Positions 12,937-24,063 of a stretch of DNA of 64,000 nucleotides are shown piece after piece. The DNA comes from Micromussa lordhowensis. Lineage: Eukaryota; Cnidaria; Anthozoa; Scleractinia; Lobophylliidae. How positions within the stretch are numbered: the first letter of the stretch is position 1; each line of letters begins with the position of its first letter. Location: assembly GCA_964020085.1 (NCBI GenBank), contig OZ026607.1, positions 21,368,606-21,432,605 on the forward strand, given 5' to 3'. The translations under genes and the position numbers were made by a program. The notes beneath the pieces were generated by a model. It made no database searches, was not told the origin of the DNA, and saw nothing but the letters and a program-made list of their open reading frames with translations.

Positions 12937-14699
12937 ATTGCTTCAGAGTGGCGCATAAGGTCATTAGCTGACTGGAAAGGGTAAGACCCAAGATTTTATT
13001 CAATCGTTTGAGATTATGCGTAGAAATTACATGATCCACGTTTATTGCGGGGAAATCAAATCTCACACACCGCTTTTCAGTGACGACTTAGAAAGCGACT
13101 CAATGTTACTTCTAACGCAAACTGTAAAATATCGACGGTAACCTCCCGCGAAATTAATGTTTAAAGATTGTGCCCGCTAATTACAAAAATCCCCAAAATA
13201 GCGACCCCCGGAAGGAGAGTGCATCTTCCACCGCCCTCGCCGAAAATAGCGAGACCGTGGCCAAGGTCCAATGGTATCTTTAGTTTTCCAGTCAACAGTT
13301 CTAAAACTGCAATGGAGAAATCAAAATTGAAAATTCGAGTAGCCCACTGAGATATTATTGATACAGCAGGCCGAACACTGACAACACGGTCTACAAGAGC
13401 CCGCTCATGTGATTTTATCTGATGTTTTTATAACGGTTTTTTTTACAAATTTCCGTCTTCTCTTTCCGAAAAACAACCCAGTCGCATTACTTTATCCAAT
13501 GTTTTTGTTCCCCGGAAGTGACGACCTCTGATAGCGGTGAGCCTCAAAGACTGGTAGTTCCGAAAGTAACGGAAGGTCGTCACCTTTCGGAAGTCTACCG
13601 TGGTATAACAATAAGCATTCAGAGCTGACGACACACAGACAAGTGACTTGTGACATTCAAAGTTGTAGTTTAAATTAACCAATCACATTCAAAGTTGTGG
13701 TTTAAATCAACCAATCTCAATTTCAAAGCGACATTAGTATGGGTAATTCAGTTCAATTTGGAATTAATTTGCACGAGTGAGTTTTTCAAAAAGCTGAAAT
13801 TCCACGAGCCGCTTCGGCACTTGTGTTACACTTTTTGCACTGGTGTTACACTTGAACTGCACTACTCTCGGCCAATCAGAATCGAGTAATTTTTTCATGT
13901 GTATTATTAGACAATTTACTCCCCCTTCTAGTTTGTCAGTATTTTAATGCAAATTATCCCTTTCTTTCATAACTTGGCTATTCTTCTTTCTCGGAAATTG
14001 TAATTGTATAAGACTTCGTGTCGTCCATTTCGGTCTGTAATCATACTCGTGATAGACAAATCGGACTCCTGGTGTGCGGTAGTCGGATTTTGCTATCACT
14101 GGTATGATTACAGACCCAATTGGACTCCATTCATGTCCTATAACCATTGCTTTCAATGGTTATTATATTTCTACCTCTGCAAGCGGAAAAGATGAACTAA
14201 TAGCGGACAAGATGAACAGGGCTGTAATTGGCTACTCGAGCGGGCAGGATTTACTTAAGTTGCCCACTTGCTTTTGACTGCTGTGCCCGCGCGCTTCTAA
14301 TGGACGGTGAAAGCGCGCTCGCCTCAAGTTGACACAAAATATATGACAACGAAGTTCGCTACATAAAGCGATGCAGACTAACTAAGAATGCTGGACGCCT
14401 GGACGAAATGCGCTGCATTTTCCACCTGGGCACCCTAACTCCATATTGACTAAACGTTGAATTCATTTCTATTGTTTGTTTCTCCGATGACGTGTCCCAT
14501 CCACAACCCAGCACTAAAGGAAGGCCCAAAAGGTTTTCTAAATAACTGGCTTTATTGGTACTATTTCCGCACATAGCCCGGCTGCTCGGTTGTCATAGGT
14601 CGAAACTGGTCTCGTTGGATGTTTACCGACCCCGACCGCTACTAGGTCGTTTTCCTCAACTTCATCTCGTGAAACATCGAGATTCCCGGGAAAATAAAA
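12937..14699. other. Intergenic, no gene seen
   Basis: Host DNA. A 36-bp unit (CACATTCAAAGTTGTRGTTT) is duplicated near 13655-13720, and an imperfect inverted repeat surrounds 14030-14110 (GTCTGTAATCATAC and its complement). No coding exon is supported. Confidence 0.4.
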
Positions 14700-14707
14700 C
14701 TAAGCGA

Positions 14708-15032
14708 TATGGCACGACGTTTCGAAGTCATCTTGACTTCATTTTCAAGTGATGAATGTAACGGTCAGTTCAAGTTTAAAATTAAGTGGAAAGCTTGATT
14801 GTCTTATCCGTGAAATGCTCTTTATCCGTGAGAGGAAATCGAAGTTGAACACACAAGCGGACTCAATTCGCGCGAAAGTATTTGTTTGGAAAATTTTATC
14901 GCGCGCGCACTAATGCGTTGGCTGACGTTACAAACCACTTAATTTTAAACTTGAACTGACCGTTACATTCATCACTTGAAAATGAAGTCAAGTCAAGATG
15001 ACTTCGAAACGTCGTGTCATATCGCTCATTTT
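14708..15032. mobile_element. Inverted-repeat foldback element
   Basis: GCGATATGGCACGACGTTTC at about 14705-14725 and the following ~85 bases recur inverted at 14935-15032, with a ~160-bp centre. The ACGACGTTTCGAAGTCATC arm resembles sequence often found at Penelope-like element ends. It is a non-autonomous foldback unit of ~325 bp. Confidence 0.6.
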
Positions 15033-15687
15033 TGTAACCAAATGTATCTCAAAACGTCTTCTTCTAAAATAAAACTAACTGTTTAATTAAGGACCAGTGA
15101 TTAAGAATACATAAAGTGTTAATGACAGCTTCTCACTCTCAACTCAAACTGGTTTCACAATCATGTTACATGAACATTCCTTTTTAATTCGATGGTAATT
15201 CAGCATTTTTCTTATCAAAGCATACATTACTTGCAAAAATTTTCGGACACATTTTATTTTATTTCGGAAAAATTCCGGACAAAAATTTCGGACACTTAAC
15301 TGAAACATAGATTAAGTAAGTTTTGATTTCGCCTACAAAACTCGAATTAGATTGGAAATGGAATTTATCTGCATTTTGTTTTCATAGAAGAAACAAAAAT
15401 TTCCTTTTCCAGCGATAAAAAACAAGCAAATCCTAAACGGCTGTGTTCCAGCTCTTCCTTGTATACTGGCCTTGAACACATGTGATGGCTCTCCCAAGAA
15501 GAAAGTACAAACTTAAAAGTTTTACACTATACTGTAAATATCTCAGACGCTTAAAAATTTCGGAAGGTTTAATTTTCGGACACTCTAATGTCCGAAATTT
15601 AAGTCGTCTGAATGTAAATAATGTAAATCTATCTCTCTTTAGAGGATACTGAAGTCAGTTATTTCCAAAAGATCTTCCAGTGTGAAC

Positions 15688-16744
15688 ATGGACGAGGTAT
15701 ACCGACATAACAGAAAGAAGACAGCAATGTTCCTGTTGTTATCCTTCGTTGCTTCTTGCGAACTAACAGCCGCGCCTTCGAGGACAGCATCTCGCCAACA
15801 TCACACCCACAAAGGTAACGTTTTCCTCAGTTCAAACTGCTAGCTAGTTCTAGGTGCTGCTGAAGTGCCAACGAGGTGGAAAATCGCATTTTTCATTTGC
15901 TCATAAACAAGAATTTTCTTGCCTTACAAACCATTGACAAATAGTTTAAAAAGACAACGAAAACAGGCAGGGAAAAATTGTTTGCCAATAGTGATCAATG
16001 GCATAAACAGCCGTCAATTTAACGTTTTATGCTTGTCTGTCATAGTCTGCTAAAGAGTCACGTTTACGAGAGGTGAAATCAAATTGGTACTCTACGTGAT
16101 TCTTGACAAAAACTAACAAACAACGAAAATTTTTACTGATAACTGACACCGAGTATGATTACAGACCGAAGTTTAGTCTTATTTCCATTTTAGTCTTATT
16201 ACCATTACATATTAAAAATATATTTCATCATATTTCATATCGGCCTTTGAAAGGGATGAAATAATGGCCTCTTCTGATCATCATCATCTTTTTTCCAGCG
16301 GGAAAATCGCACATCGAAGAGTGGGTGAATTCAATAATCCACAAAGAAAGACTCTTGTTAAGAGGTGCAAAAGAGAAGTATCTGCCTTCCAAAAGACCTT
16401 GCAGACGGCGTATATTGATCATTGCCACTTTGGCCGAGTTGAACCTGGGTCCGTTCATAGCGCCACAGTCGCCTATTACGTGGGCCTACTGTGATGGGTC
16501 ATGTGATCCACCGTACAGCATTGACGTCAGAAACAGAAACTACATCACTAGTGACGACGTGTTATTGCGCCAGATGGCCGATTTAACCAACATCGCTATC
16601 CCTGACAGGAAAAAGAAAAAGTTCAAGAAATCTTGTTGTGTTCCTGTGCAATACACGGGAATGCGGTTGGCCACCATGAGAAAAGGAAAGGTGACATGGG
16701 AGTTTTGGAGAAATGCGATCCCCTCAAGATGTGGCTGCCGTTAA
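15688..16744 (+). CDS. Secreted cystine-knot factor resembling the GDNF family
   Basis: There are two exons, 15688-15814 and 16299-16744, joined in phase 1 (AAAG/GTAACG donor, TTTTCCAG acceptor), about 190 residues in all. The N-terminus has a basic start and a hydrophobic core (MFLLLSFVASC), a signal peptide; ATG 15730 is an alternative start. The C-terminal domain has seven cysteines: one in SKRPCRRR, YCDGSC, SCC and CGC at the very end. Spacing (29 residues between the first cysteine and YC, 33 between CC and CGC) and the LAELNLG segment fit GDNF/neurturin better than BMP or activin, as do the short precursor and lack of a long prodomain. In vertebrates such ligands bind GFR-alpha/RET. A divergent TGF-beta member is the alternative. 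Confidence 0.65.
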
Positions 16745-17344
16745 GTTCAGACGCCTTCTGTTAATAATAGCTTGGACAACAGTTGATAAGGGACTTTTGC
16801 TACTGCAAAACTTGGATCAGGGACGAGTGGCTGGTGCCAATTTGATGCCAAGAAACTTTTGCAACGCACCAGATTTTTGTTCTTTGCCGATGATTAAACT
16901 TTAGAATGGAATTTTGTGGTAGGAACTTATCGTATTATTGGAAGAAATATTTCCTTCCAAAAATGATTAGGTTTACAAGGCAAGGATATCTTTAGTGATG
17001 CGGCACATTTTTCCTCATTGCCATATGGAACATCAGCCTTAGATACGAATTGACTCCAGACGTTTAAAGAGCTTTTGAAACTTAGTAACTAGTGAAATGT
17101 TTAGTTCATTTTGGTATAATAATTGAGGAGAAATTAGGGACCTTAAGCAACGACGACGCCGAGGACGCCTAGTAAAAAATGAAGTTATAGTTTTCAAGCG
17201 AAAGTCGCGATTGTCTAGATCTGTTCGGTACGCCAATGGCTCTAGAAACGTGCTAAAGCTAAATATGCAACGACGGCGTTTAATTCCAAATGGAAACACG
17301 AAAAATTAGCCGTCGTCGTCCACGTTCCGTAAACGACGGAGACT
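16745..17344. other. 3' flank of the cystine-knot gene
   Basis: No coding exon is seen. GATTAAACTTTAG near 16890 gives an ATTAAA-type polyadenylation candidate for the upstream gene. A GACGACGCCGAGGACG-rich patch at 17150-17175 is echoed inverted around 17310, so a foldback repeat may begin here. Confidence 0.35.
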
Positions 17345-17822
17345 TGAGCCGTGTTCACATTAGGCCTCGATTATGATCGAATTATAATCAAATTAAATAT
17401 GAAATGGGTTTACATCAACTAATTACAGTCCCTGATTATAATTGGATTACAATTACTTCAAACAACCCCCTTGGGGTTGTTTGAAGCAATTACCGTGCGT
17501 AATTAAACAAAATGGCGGACACGTGGCGGTTTGTCTCATCCGTTGTTGCTGTTTCAGACGGCGTATTTTTCATCTTCTAGCCTTCGAAGCTTCCTTTGCC
17601 TTTCTTCTGGTCTCCAAATCAAGTGTTGCGGTGAATATCATGGCAGCTGCTCGATAGGGCGCTATTTTGTTTTCAAATTTAGATTGCGAGGTTACCCTGC
17701 CTAGTTTATTTCAATTTTCGCACATGTAAATAGAACCATAATTGAATAAAATCGAATGGAGTATGATACATTGAATCGTAATTAAGCTGAATATAATTAA
17801 AATTTAGTGTGAACACGACTCA
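17345..17822. mobile_element. MITE-like element with short inverted ends
   Basis: The left end (GAGCCGTGTTCACATTAGG) and right end (TTTAGTGTGAACACGACTC) are diverged inverted copies around a ~440-bp AT-rich centre. The centre has only a chance ORF and no transposase. Confidence 0.5.
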
Positions 17823-18311
17823 ACTTGGTCATTTCACGTTCTTGTTTTGCAGAGGACGGCAAAGAAATCTACCAAGATTTATAACGCACGTGCGCAGCTA
17901 TTGTTTTGCTCATTAAACATTTTGTTTGATGACTTTCTCGTTTCCGTCGTCGTCGTGGTTTGCTTAAGCTCCCTATTGGCTGGCTTTCAAAGTCTGTAAG
18001 ATTTGTGAGAAGAGAAATCAAGAGAGAGGTTGTTTTTCAAACAGCAGTTGAAAAAAAATTGACTTTATGAACTTATCACACAAACGTAATTTATATGGGT
18101 CATATGGGGCTTACATTTCTGGTGTTAGTTAAATGAGTTCAGTCACGTTTGTTTTCAGTTATGTTAGCCGCGTACCAAATTACGTTTGAATTGAAGGAAA
18201 CCCGCGGAAAAACGTAGTTTACTAAGATAAAGAAAACAACTAAGATAATAATAAACCATAAAGGAGCAAGGATGATCAAGGATGGAGAAGATTGATATGG
18301 ATTACAAATGA

Positions 18312-20418
18312 TAAAGCCATAGCTCGGCTTTACGGGCACTTTGGGAGCCGCAGTTTGCAGCAAAATGTTGTCCTATGTATACAATTCAAGTGCATACTAA
18401 TTAGGAGATGATGGGATTTGCGCCAGGGTGTTTTTGTGGCCTACATTTTGGAGGAGTTTCCTTTGGTCGCAACTTTGCAAAATCTCAGAAAATGCGCGAT
18501 GAGGGTGTCCTTGCCAAATCAGTTTCCCATAGCTCGGCTTTACGGGCACTTTGGGAGCCGCAGTTTGCAGCAAAATGTTGTCCTATGTTTGCACTTCAAG
18601 TGTATACTAATTAGGAGATGATGGCATTTGCGCCAGGGTGTTTTTGTGGCCTACTTTTTGGAGGAGTTTCCCTTGGTCGCAACTTTGCAAAATCTCAGAA
18701 AATGTGCAATGACGGTGCCCTTGCCAAATTTGCCTTAGCTCGACTTTACGGGCACTTTGGAAGCCGCGGTTTGCAGCAAAATGTTGTCCTATGTTTTCAC
18801 TTTAAGAGCATTCTAATAAGGAGATCATGGGATTTGCGCCAGAGTATTTTTGCGGCCTACCTTTTTGCAAGAGTTTCCCTTGGTCGCAACTTTGCAAAAT
18901 CTCAGAAAATGTGCGATGAGAGTGTCCTTGCCAAATTTGCTATAGCTCGGCTTTATGGGGCATTTTGGGAGCCGCGGTTTGCAGCAAAATGTTGTGCTAT
19001 GTTTGCACTTCAACTACGTTCTAATTAGAAGATGATGGCATTTGCGCCAAGGTGTTTTAGTGGCCTTCCTTTTGGAGGAGTTTCCGTTGGTCGCAACTTT
19101 GCAGAATTTCAGAAAATGCGCGATGAGGGTGTCCTTGCCAAATTTGCCATAGCTCGGCTTTACGGGCACTTTGGAAGCCGCGGTTTGCAGCAAAATGTTG
19201 TGCTATGTTTGCACTCGAAGTGTATTCTAATTAGGAGATGATGGCATTTGCGCCAGGATATTTGTGTGGCCTTGTTTTTGGAGGAGTTTCCCTTGGTCGC
19301 AACTGTGCAGAATTTCAGAAAATGCGCGATGAGGTTGTCCTTGCCAAATTTGCCATAGCTCGGCTTTACGGTCATTTTGGGAGCTGCAGTTTGCAGCACA
19401 ATATTGTGCTATGTTTGCACTTTAAATGCCTTCTAATTAGGAGATGATGGCATTTACGCCAGGGTGTGTTTATGGCCTCGTTTTTGGAGGAGTTTCCCGT
19501 GGTCGCAACTTTGCAGAATTTCAGAAAATACGCGATGAGGGTGTCCTTGCCAAATTTGCCATAGCTCGGTTTTACGGGCACTTTGGGAGCTGCGGTTTGC
19601 AGCAAAAAGTTGTGCTATGTTTGTACTTTAAGTGCATTTTAGTTAGGAGATGATGGCAATTGTGCCAAGGTGTTTTTGTGGCCTTCTTTTTGGACGAGTT
19701 TCAGTCGGTCGCAACTTTGCAGAATTTCAGAAAATGTGCGATGAGAGTGTCCTTGCCAAATTTGCTATAGCTCGGCTTTACGGGCACTTTGGGAGCCGCG
19801 GTTTGCAGCAAAATGTTGTGCTATGTTTGCACTTTAAGTCCATCTTAATTACGAGATTATGGCATTTGCGCCAGGGTGTTTTTGTGGCCTTGTTTTTGGA
19901 GGAGTTTCCCTTGGTCGCAACTATGAAGAATTTCAGAAAATGCGCGATGAGGGTGTTTCCCTCCAAATTTGCCATAGCTCGGCTTTTCTGGCACTTTGGG
20001 AGCCGCGGTTTGCCGCAAAATTTCGTCCTCTGTTTGCACTTTAAATGCATACTAATTCAGAGATGATGGGATTTGCGCCAGGTTGTTTTTGTGGCTTACT
20101 TTTGGGAAGAGTTTTCCTTGGTCACAACTTTGCAAAATCTCTGAAAATGCGCGATGAGGGTGTCCTTGCCAAATTTGACATAGCTCGGCTTTACGGGCAC
20201 TTTGAGAGGCGCGGTTTGCAGCAAAATGTTGTCTCATGTTTGTACTTCAAGAGCATACTAATGAAGAGATGATGGGATTTGCGCCAGGGTGTTTTTGTGG
20301 CCTACATTTTGGAGAAGTTTCCCTTGGTCGGAACTTTGCAAAATCTCAGAAAATGCGCGATTGAGAGTGTCCTTGCCAAATTTGCCATAGTTCGGCTTTA
20401 CGGGCACTTTCGGAGCCG
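18312..20418. repeat. Satellite array, about ten ~206-bp units
   Basis: Units carrying GGAGATGATGGCATTTGCG begin near 18405, 18614, 18822, 19028, 19234, 19440, 19646, 19854, 20060 and 20267, i.e. periods of 206-209 bp; partial units flank both ends. Each unit contains a ~69-codon frame, and the TGA of one unit overlaps the ATG of the next because 206 is not a multiple of three. The opposite strand is open as well. Units differ by substitutions and small indels. Shifting frames, two-strand openness and no splice logic argue against a protein-coding role. Confidence 0.9.
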
Positions 20419-21782
20419 AGGAACTATGAACGCTTTTTAATAGAAACAAGAGCCGTTTTAACGTAGTAACGTGCCAAGGAAAGTTTTGAATAGGAACAAG
20501 AGTCGTACTAACGTGCAATCTTTATTTATCATATCACTGAGAAAACCACTTCATTGTGATTGGCCGAGAGCAAGCCAATTTATCGTTAATTTCTAATTCG
20601 CACTGCAGGTTAAATTAACGCGTACGTGTGTGAATACGAATTTGAAATCCTAAATCAGCTAGCACATTTTAAAATCAATGTGAAAGATAATTTGCAACAT
20701 AGTTTGTTTTATTTTTTTTCAAAACGTTGTATCTTAATTTGCTTATAACAAATCGATAATCAAAAAAGGTTTCCACCGAGCCGTTTTTTAAATAATGATT
20801 ACTTTAAGCTAAAAGTAAGGGTATTTTTAACTGCTCGTATCGTTGCTAAGGTAACCATGGAGAAAAGCGCAATTTGTTCACCAATGATTGGGCGTTTATG
20901 TGATACCAAAATCACTTAATAAAGAGTTGAAATAATGATCTGTCAAAGTATAACTCCTGGAAAACGCTGGCAACTGTTGCCAGCCACCTTGAATCATAAC
21001 TTGCCATTGGGATTCGGTTTTCGAGATGATATATCATTGATCTACTGTTCTTCTAGGAATAGATTAATATTGATAAGGCACTACATTGGCCACATTTACA
21101 TCTTAAAAACCTATTTATTGAAATGATCTATTACTGTAGCACACAGCTCAATAAATAAATGCTCGAGACTGTAAAAACTACAAAACAGAAAGACAAAAAA
21201 CTTAAGATTTAATGTAAATGAAAACCATTATATAGGTAAATAATGTAAATAAAATCATGCCTTTTCTAAAGAAAGAACGTTGGAGATGTCTTATAACGCG
21301 TAAACTAATCAGCGACAAATTTTCGGCACGCTCGTTGAAACTCCTTTTTGTCAGTGCTCTAAATCTGAAAACGCTACACCACAGATTCTGTTTTAAAGGA
21401 AAACGCCCCACCATTTCTAGAGGAACTAAGAAACAGAACCGAAACTGGTTCAGAAGGCTTTTAAAAGCAGTTGACGATAGGTCCTTTTCACATTTCTAAT
21501 GTAAACGTAACTAGGTACAGACATCAACTTCATTAACTAAGCTTTTAAATTTTTAATCTAGCGACGTGAGGGTATTAGTTTTCTCATCATTACATTATTA
21601 TAATTTTCTTCTCCAAATAGAGTTCAGATGAACTTCTTGTCATCCATATTAGCATGACAAAGATGGATTTTGACATAAGATCTGATCATTAAGGTTTGAA
21701 AAGTGCCTAACACCGCATTATTAAACAAGATAAGGGGCATAAATCAACACTTTGACTCACGGAAAATTAATTTCGCAAAGTA
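20419..21782. other. Intergenic, no gene seen
   Basis: AT-rich host sequence upstream of the first GPCR. No TATA box or coding exon could be fixed. Confidence 0.4.
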
Positions 21783-22985
21783 GTGCTTACCCTATACCTG
21801 AGCACTGGACTTCATAAGTCAACCTGTCAAGCAGTTGAGAATTTAACTCGAAAGTGTGACGAACGAAAAAAGCTGACAAAAATGAACAAGAAAGCTGAGA
21901 AACTTGTGCCTCCGACGTTTCGCTCCCTGGATGATACAGAACCTGACGAAACTTCTTCAATCCTCCAGTTTGTATATTCGTTTATGATTCTCTTTTCTTT
22001 GGTATTTTTCATTGGATTAATACTCGACATTTTCGTAATCTTCGTGATGGTGCGAAGTGGACAATTACGGAAGAATATTTCCAGCTTTCTGCTGTTCCAT
22101 TTGTCTGTCACCCATCTGTTGTTTCATGTCGTAGTCCCTGCAGTAACTGTTCGAGGCAATACTCTTCAAAGATCAAGTAACGCGATGTGCAAAGTGTCCG
22201 CTTTTGTCGAACACGCCTGTCCAGCGGCTATTTTTAGCACTCTAGTTGCCATTGCTTGGGACCGTCACAAAAACATTTTTCAACCCTTTAAGAGTCTGGT
22301 TGCAACAACTATGAAGTCATATTTACTGGTGGTTGCAGTTATTTGGACTTACGCTGTGATATCGTCTGCATCTTTTGTTATCAGCACAACGGTTCGGTCT
22401 GATAACATTTGTTCGCTCACAAATAACACACAACAGAAATGCGAGGAACTAAAGTCCTGCCGCACACCATCAGATTGGAAAATCCAGCTTTCAGTAACAT
22501 TTTATTTTCTCATGGCGTTTGTCATTCCTCTGTGTTACATGACAATTGCGTATACAAGAATTGCAGTTCGATTGTGGAAGAGAAGCCAAAAAGGAATGAT
22601 TCACAGCGCTGTTGCAAAGCAGAAAACAAAATCAATTCGTTTGCTGCTGGTCGCAATTCTTGGTTTTGTTGTTTGTTGGAGCCCCAGTATTTTGGTCAAC
22701 ATGTTGGATAAGTATGGAGTTTTTGAAGGCTTGTCTCTTCAAAAACAAGTGAAGTTAACACTCTGGTGCCATTTTATAGCCCCAGCATCGAGTTCGTTAA
22801 TAAATACAGCAGTTTATGCATACTTTAGCCCTGAATTCAGGAAAAACTGCGTCAAATTTGGTTGCTGTTGCTGTAGTTCTTGTCAGCCTTTCATCCAATC
22901 ATGTTCCCAATGTGGTGTAGATCAGCGAGTGGGTTCAGATGAAACAAGTATGAAGAGATTTACAAGGCAAACAGCTGCAAGTTAA
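21783..22985 (+). CDS. Class A (rhodopsin-like) GPCR, single exon
   Basis: A seven-transmembrane receptor of up to 400 residues. ATG 21882 (MNKKAEKLV) is a plausible start removing 33 unlikely residues. Hydrophobic segments follow class A order; TM1-2 has IFVIFVMVRSGQLRKN. The TM3 end reads WDRHKN in place of DRY. Extracellular cysteines lie before TM3 (NAMCKVS) and in loop 2. TM6 has FVVCWSPS. The NPxxY motif is altered to NTAVYAYFSPEFRKN, followed by a Cys-rich tail (FGCCCCSSC), probably palmitoylated. It is a close paralogue of the receptor at 26377-27414. The ligand is unknown; a peptide or amine is possible. Intronless receptors of this kind are common in cnidarians. Confidence 0.85.
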   Translation: MLTLYLSTGLHKSTCQAVENLTRKCDERKKLTKMNKKAEKLVPPTFRSLDDTEPDETSSILQFVYSFMILFSLVFFIGLILDIFVIFVMVRSGQLRKNISSFLLFHLSVTHLLFHVVVPAVTVRGNTLQRSSNAMCKVSAFVEHACPAAIFSTLVAIAWDRHKNIFQPFKSLVATTMKSYLLVVAVIWTYAVISSASFVISTTVRSDNICSLTNNTQQKCEELKSCRTPSDWKIQLSVTFYFLMAFVIPLCYMTIAYTRIAVRLWKRSQKGMIHSAVAKQKTKSIRLLLVAILGFVVCWSPSILVNMLDKYGVFEGLSLQKQVKLTLWCHFIAPASSSLINTAVYAYFSPEFRKNCVKFGCCCCSSCQPFIQSCSQCGVDQRVGSDETSMKRFTRQTAAS

Positions 22986-23135
22986 AAATAAGACCAAACA
23001 ACTGCGCAAGTCCAAGAAAAGCATACAGCAAGACTGCAACATTACCCGCTCGAGGATCGAGTTAAACCCCAAAATACGTAAATATTTTTTACTTCATTTT
23101 ATTGTAGACTGCCGTAACAACCGACCTCAGGAAGC

Positions 23136-23600
23136 TTACGCCCCGTCCACACTAGGCCGGAGAAATTTGAAAACGCAGCTTTGTTTGTACGGTTAGGCCT
23201 ACCGTCCACACTAATTCGTCACGAAAACGGAGCTTTGCTCTGAAAACGCTCTTTAAACCGGAGGAATTTAACAAAAACGCCAACTTTTATTTCTCTGGTT
23301 AGGCCGACCGTCCACACTAATCCGCCACGAAAACGGAGCTTTTCGAAAACGCTCTTCAAACCGAAGGCTTAGCGTTTTAGTGTGGACGGAAAACATTTTG
23401 AAAACGAAGCTTTTTTAAAACGATGATGTCACGTAATCATGTGATTTCCTTGCCCGAGTTATCTTCGAACACAAATCCAAAGCAACCGGTGATTGTTGCG
23501 TTTTTAAATTCCTCCGGCGTTCTGTGCACAGAAAACATTTGACGCGTTTTCAGGGTGAAACGTCCGTTTTCAAATTTCTCCGGCGTAGTGTGGAGGGTGC
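23136..23600. mobile_element. MITE with ~35-bp inverted ends, internally duplicated
   Basis: The left end (CCGTCCACACTAGGCCGGAG, then AAATTTGAAAACG) pairs with the right end (CGTTTTCAAATTTCTCCGGC, then GTAGTGTGGAGGG). The subsequence CCGTCCACACTAAT occurs twice more inside. It belongs to the same family as 9708-10255. No coding capacity. Confidence 0.75.
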
Positions 23601-23650
23601 CTTAATTTAGTACTTACAAAGAAATCTGAATATCTAGTCCATGCAACAGC

Positions 23651-24063
23651 TAGCCTGTTCCAGGCTCTCGGTAGTTGGGGACGAGCGAAAACGAGCAAGA
23701 AAAAAAAATGAGGGAGGACTAAGGCGAGAAGCGACGGGAGAGCCTGTAAGACTTTCTTTAACGACCCTCTTCTGGTATAGCAGGAGCTGCTATACCCTCT
23801 GATTGGTCAATTTTGACAGTACTGTCAACACTCCGGCGGTTACCTCATATCTTGTCAATCCAAGTTTACCATCTTGCAATTCCATTCTCCAAGAGCTTGA
23901 TAGCCAGGTCTCTGGACTCAAAATTGACCAATCAGAGGGTATAGCAGAGGGTCGTTAAAGAAAGTCTTACAGGCTCTCTCGCCGCTCCTTGCCTTAGTCC
24001 TCCCTCATTTTTTTCTCGCTCGTTTTCGCTCTTCCCCAACTACCGAGAGCCTGGAACAGGCTA
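23651..24063. mobile_element. Mutator-like MITE with ~150-bp inverted repeats and 9-bp TSD
   Basis: It starts TAGCCTGTTCCAGGCTCTCG and ends with the inverse, CGAGAGCCTGGAACAGGCTA. The arms run about 150 bases. TGCAACAGC flanks both sides (23642-23650 and 24064-24072), a 9-bp target duplication typical of Mutator-like elements. It is non-autonomous. Confidence 0.8.

Noticed and set aside
18312..20418. CRISPR-like or coding interpretation of the repeat array
   Set aside because: The period is ~206 bp with no short-repeat/unique-spacer structure, and the host is animal. Frames shift from unit to unit and both strands are open, as expected from a satellite.
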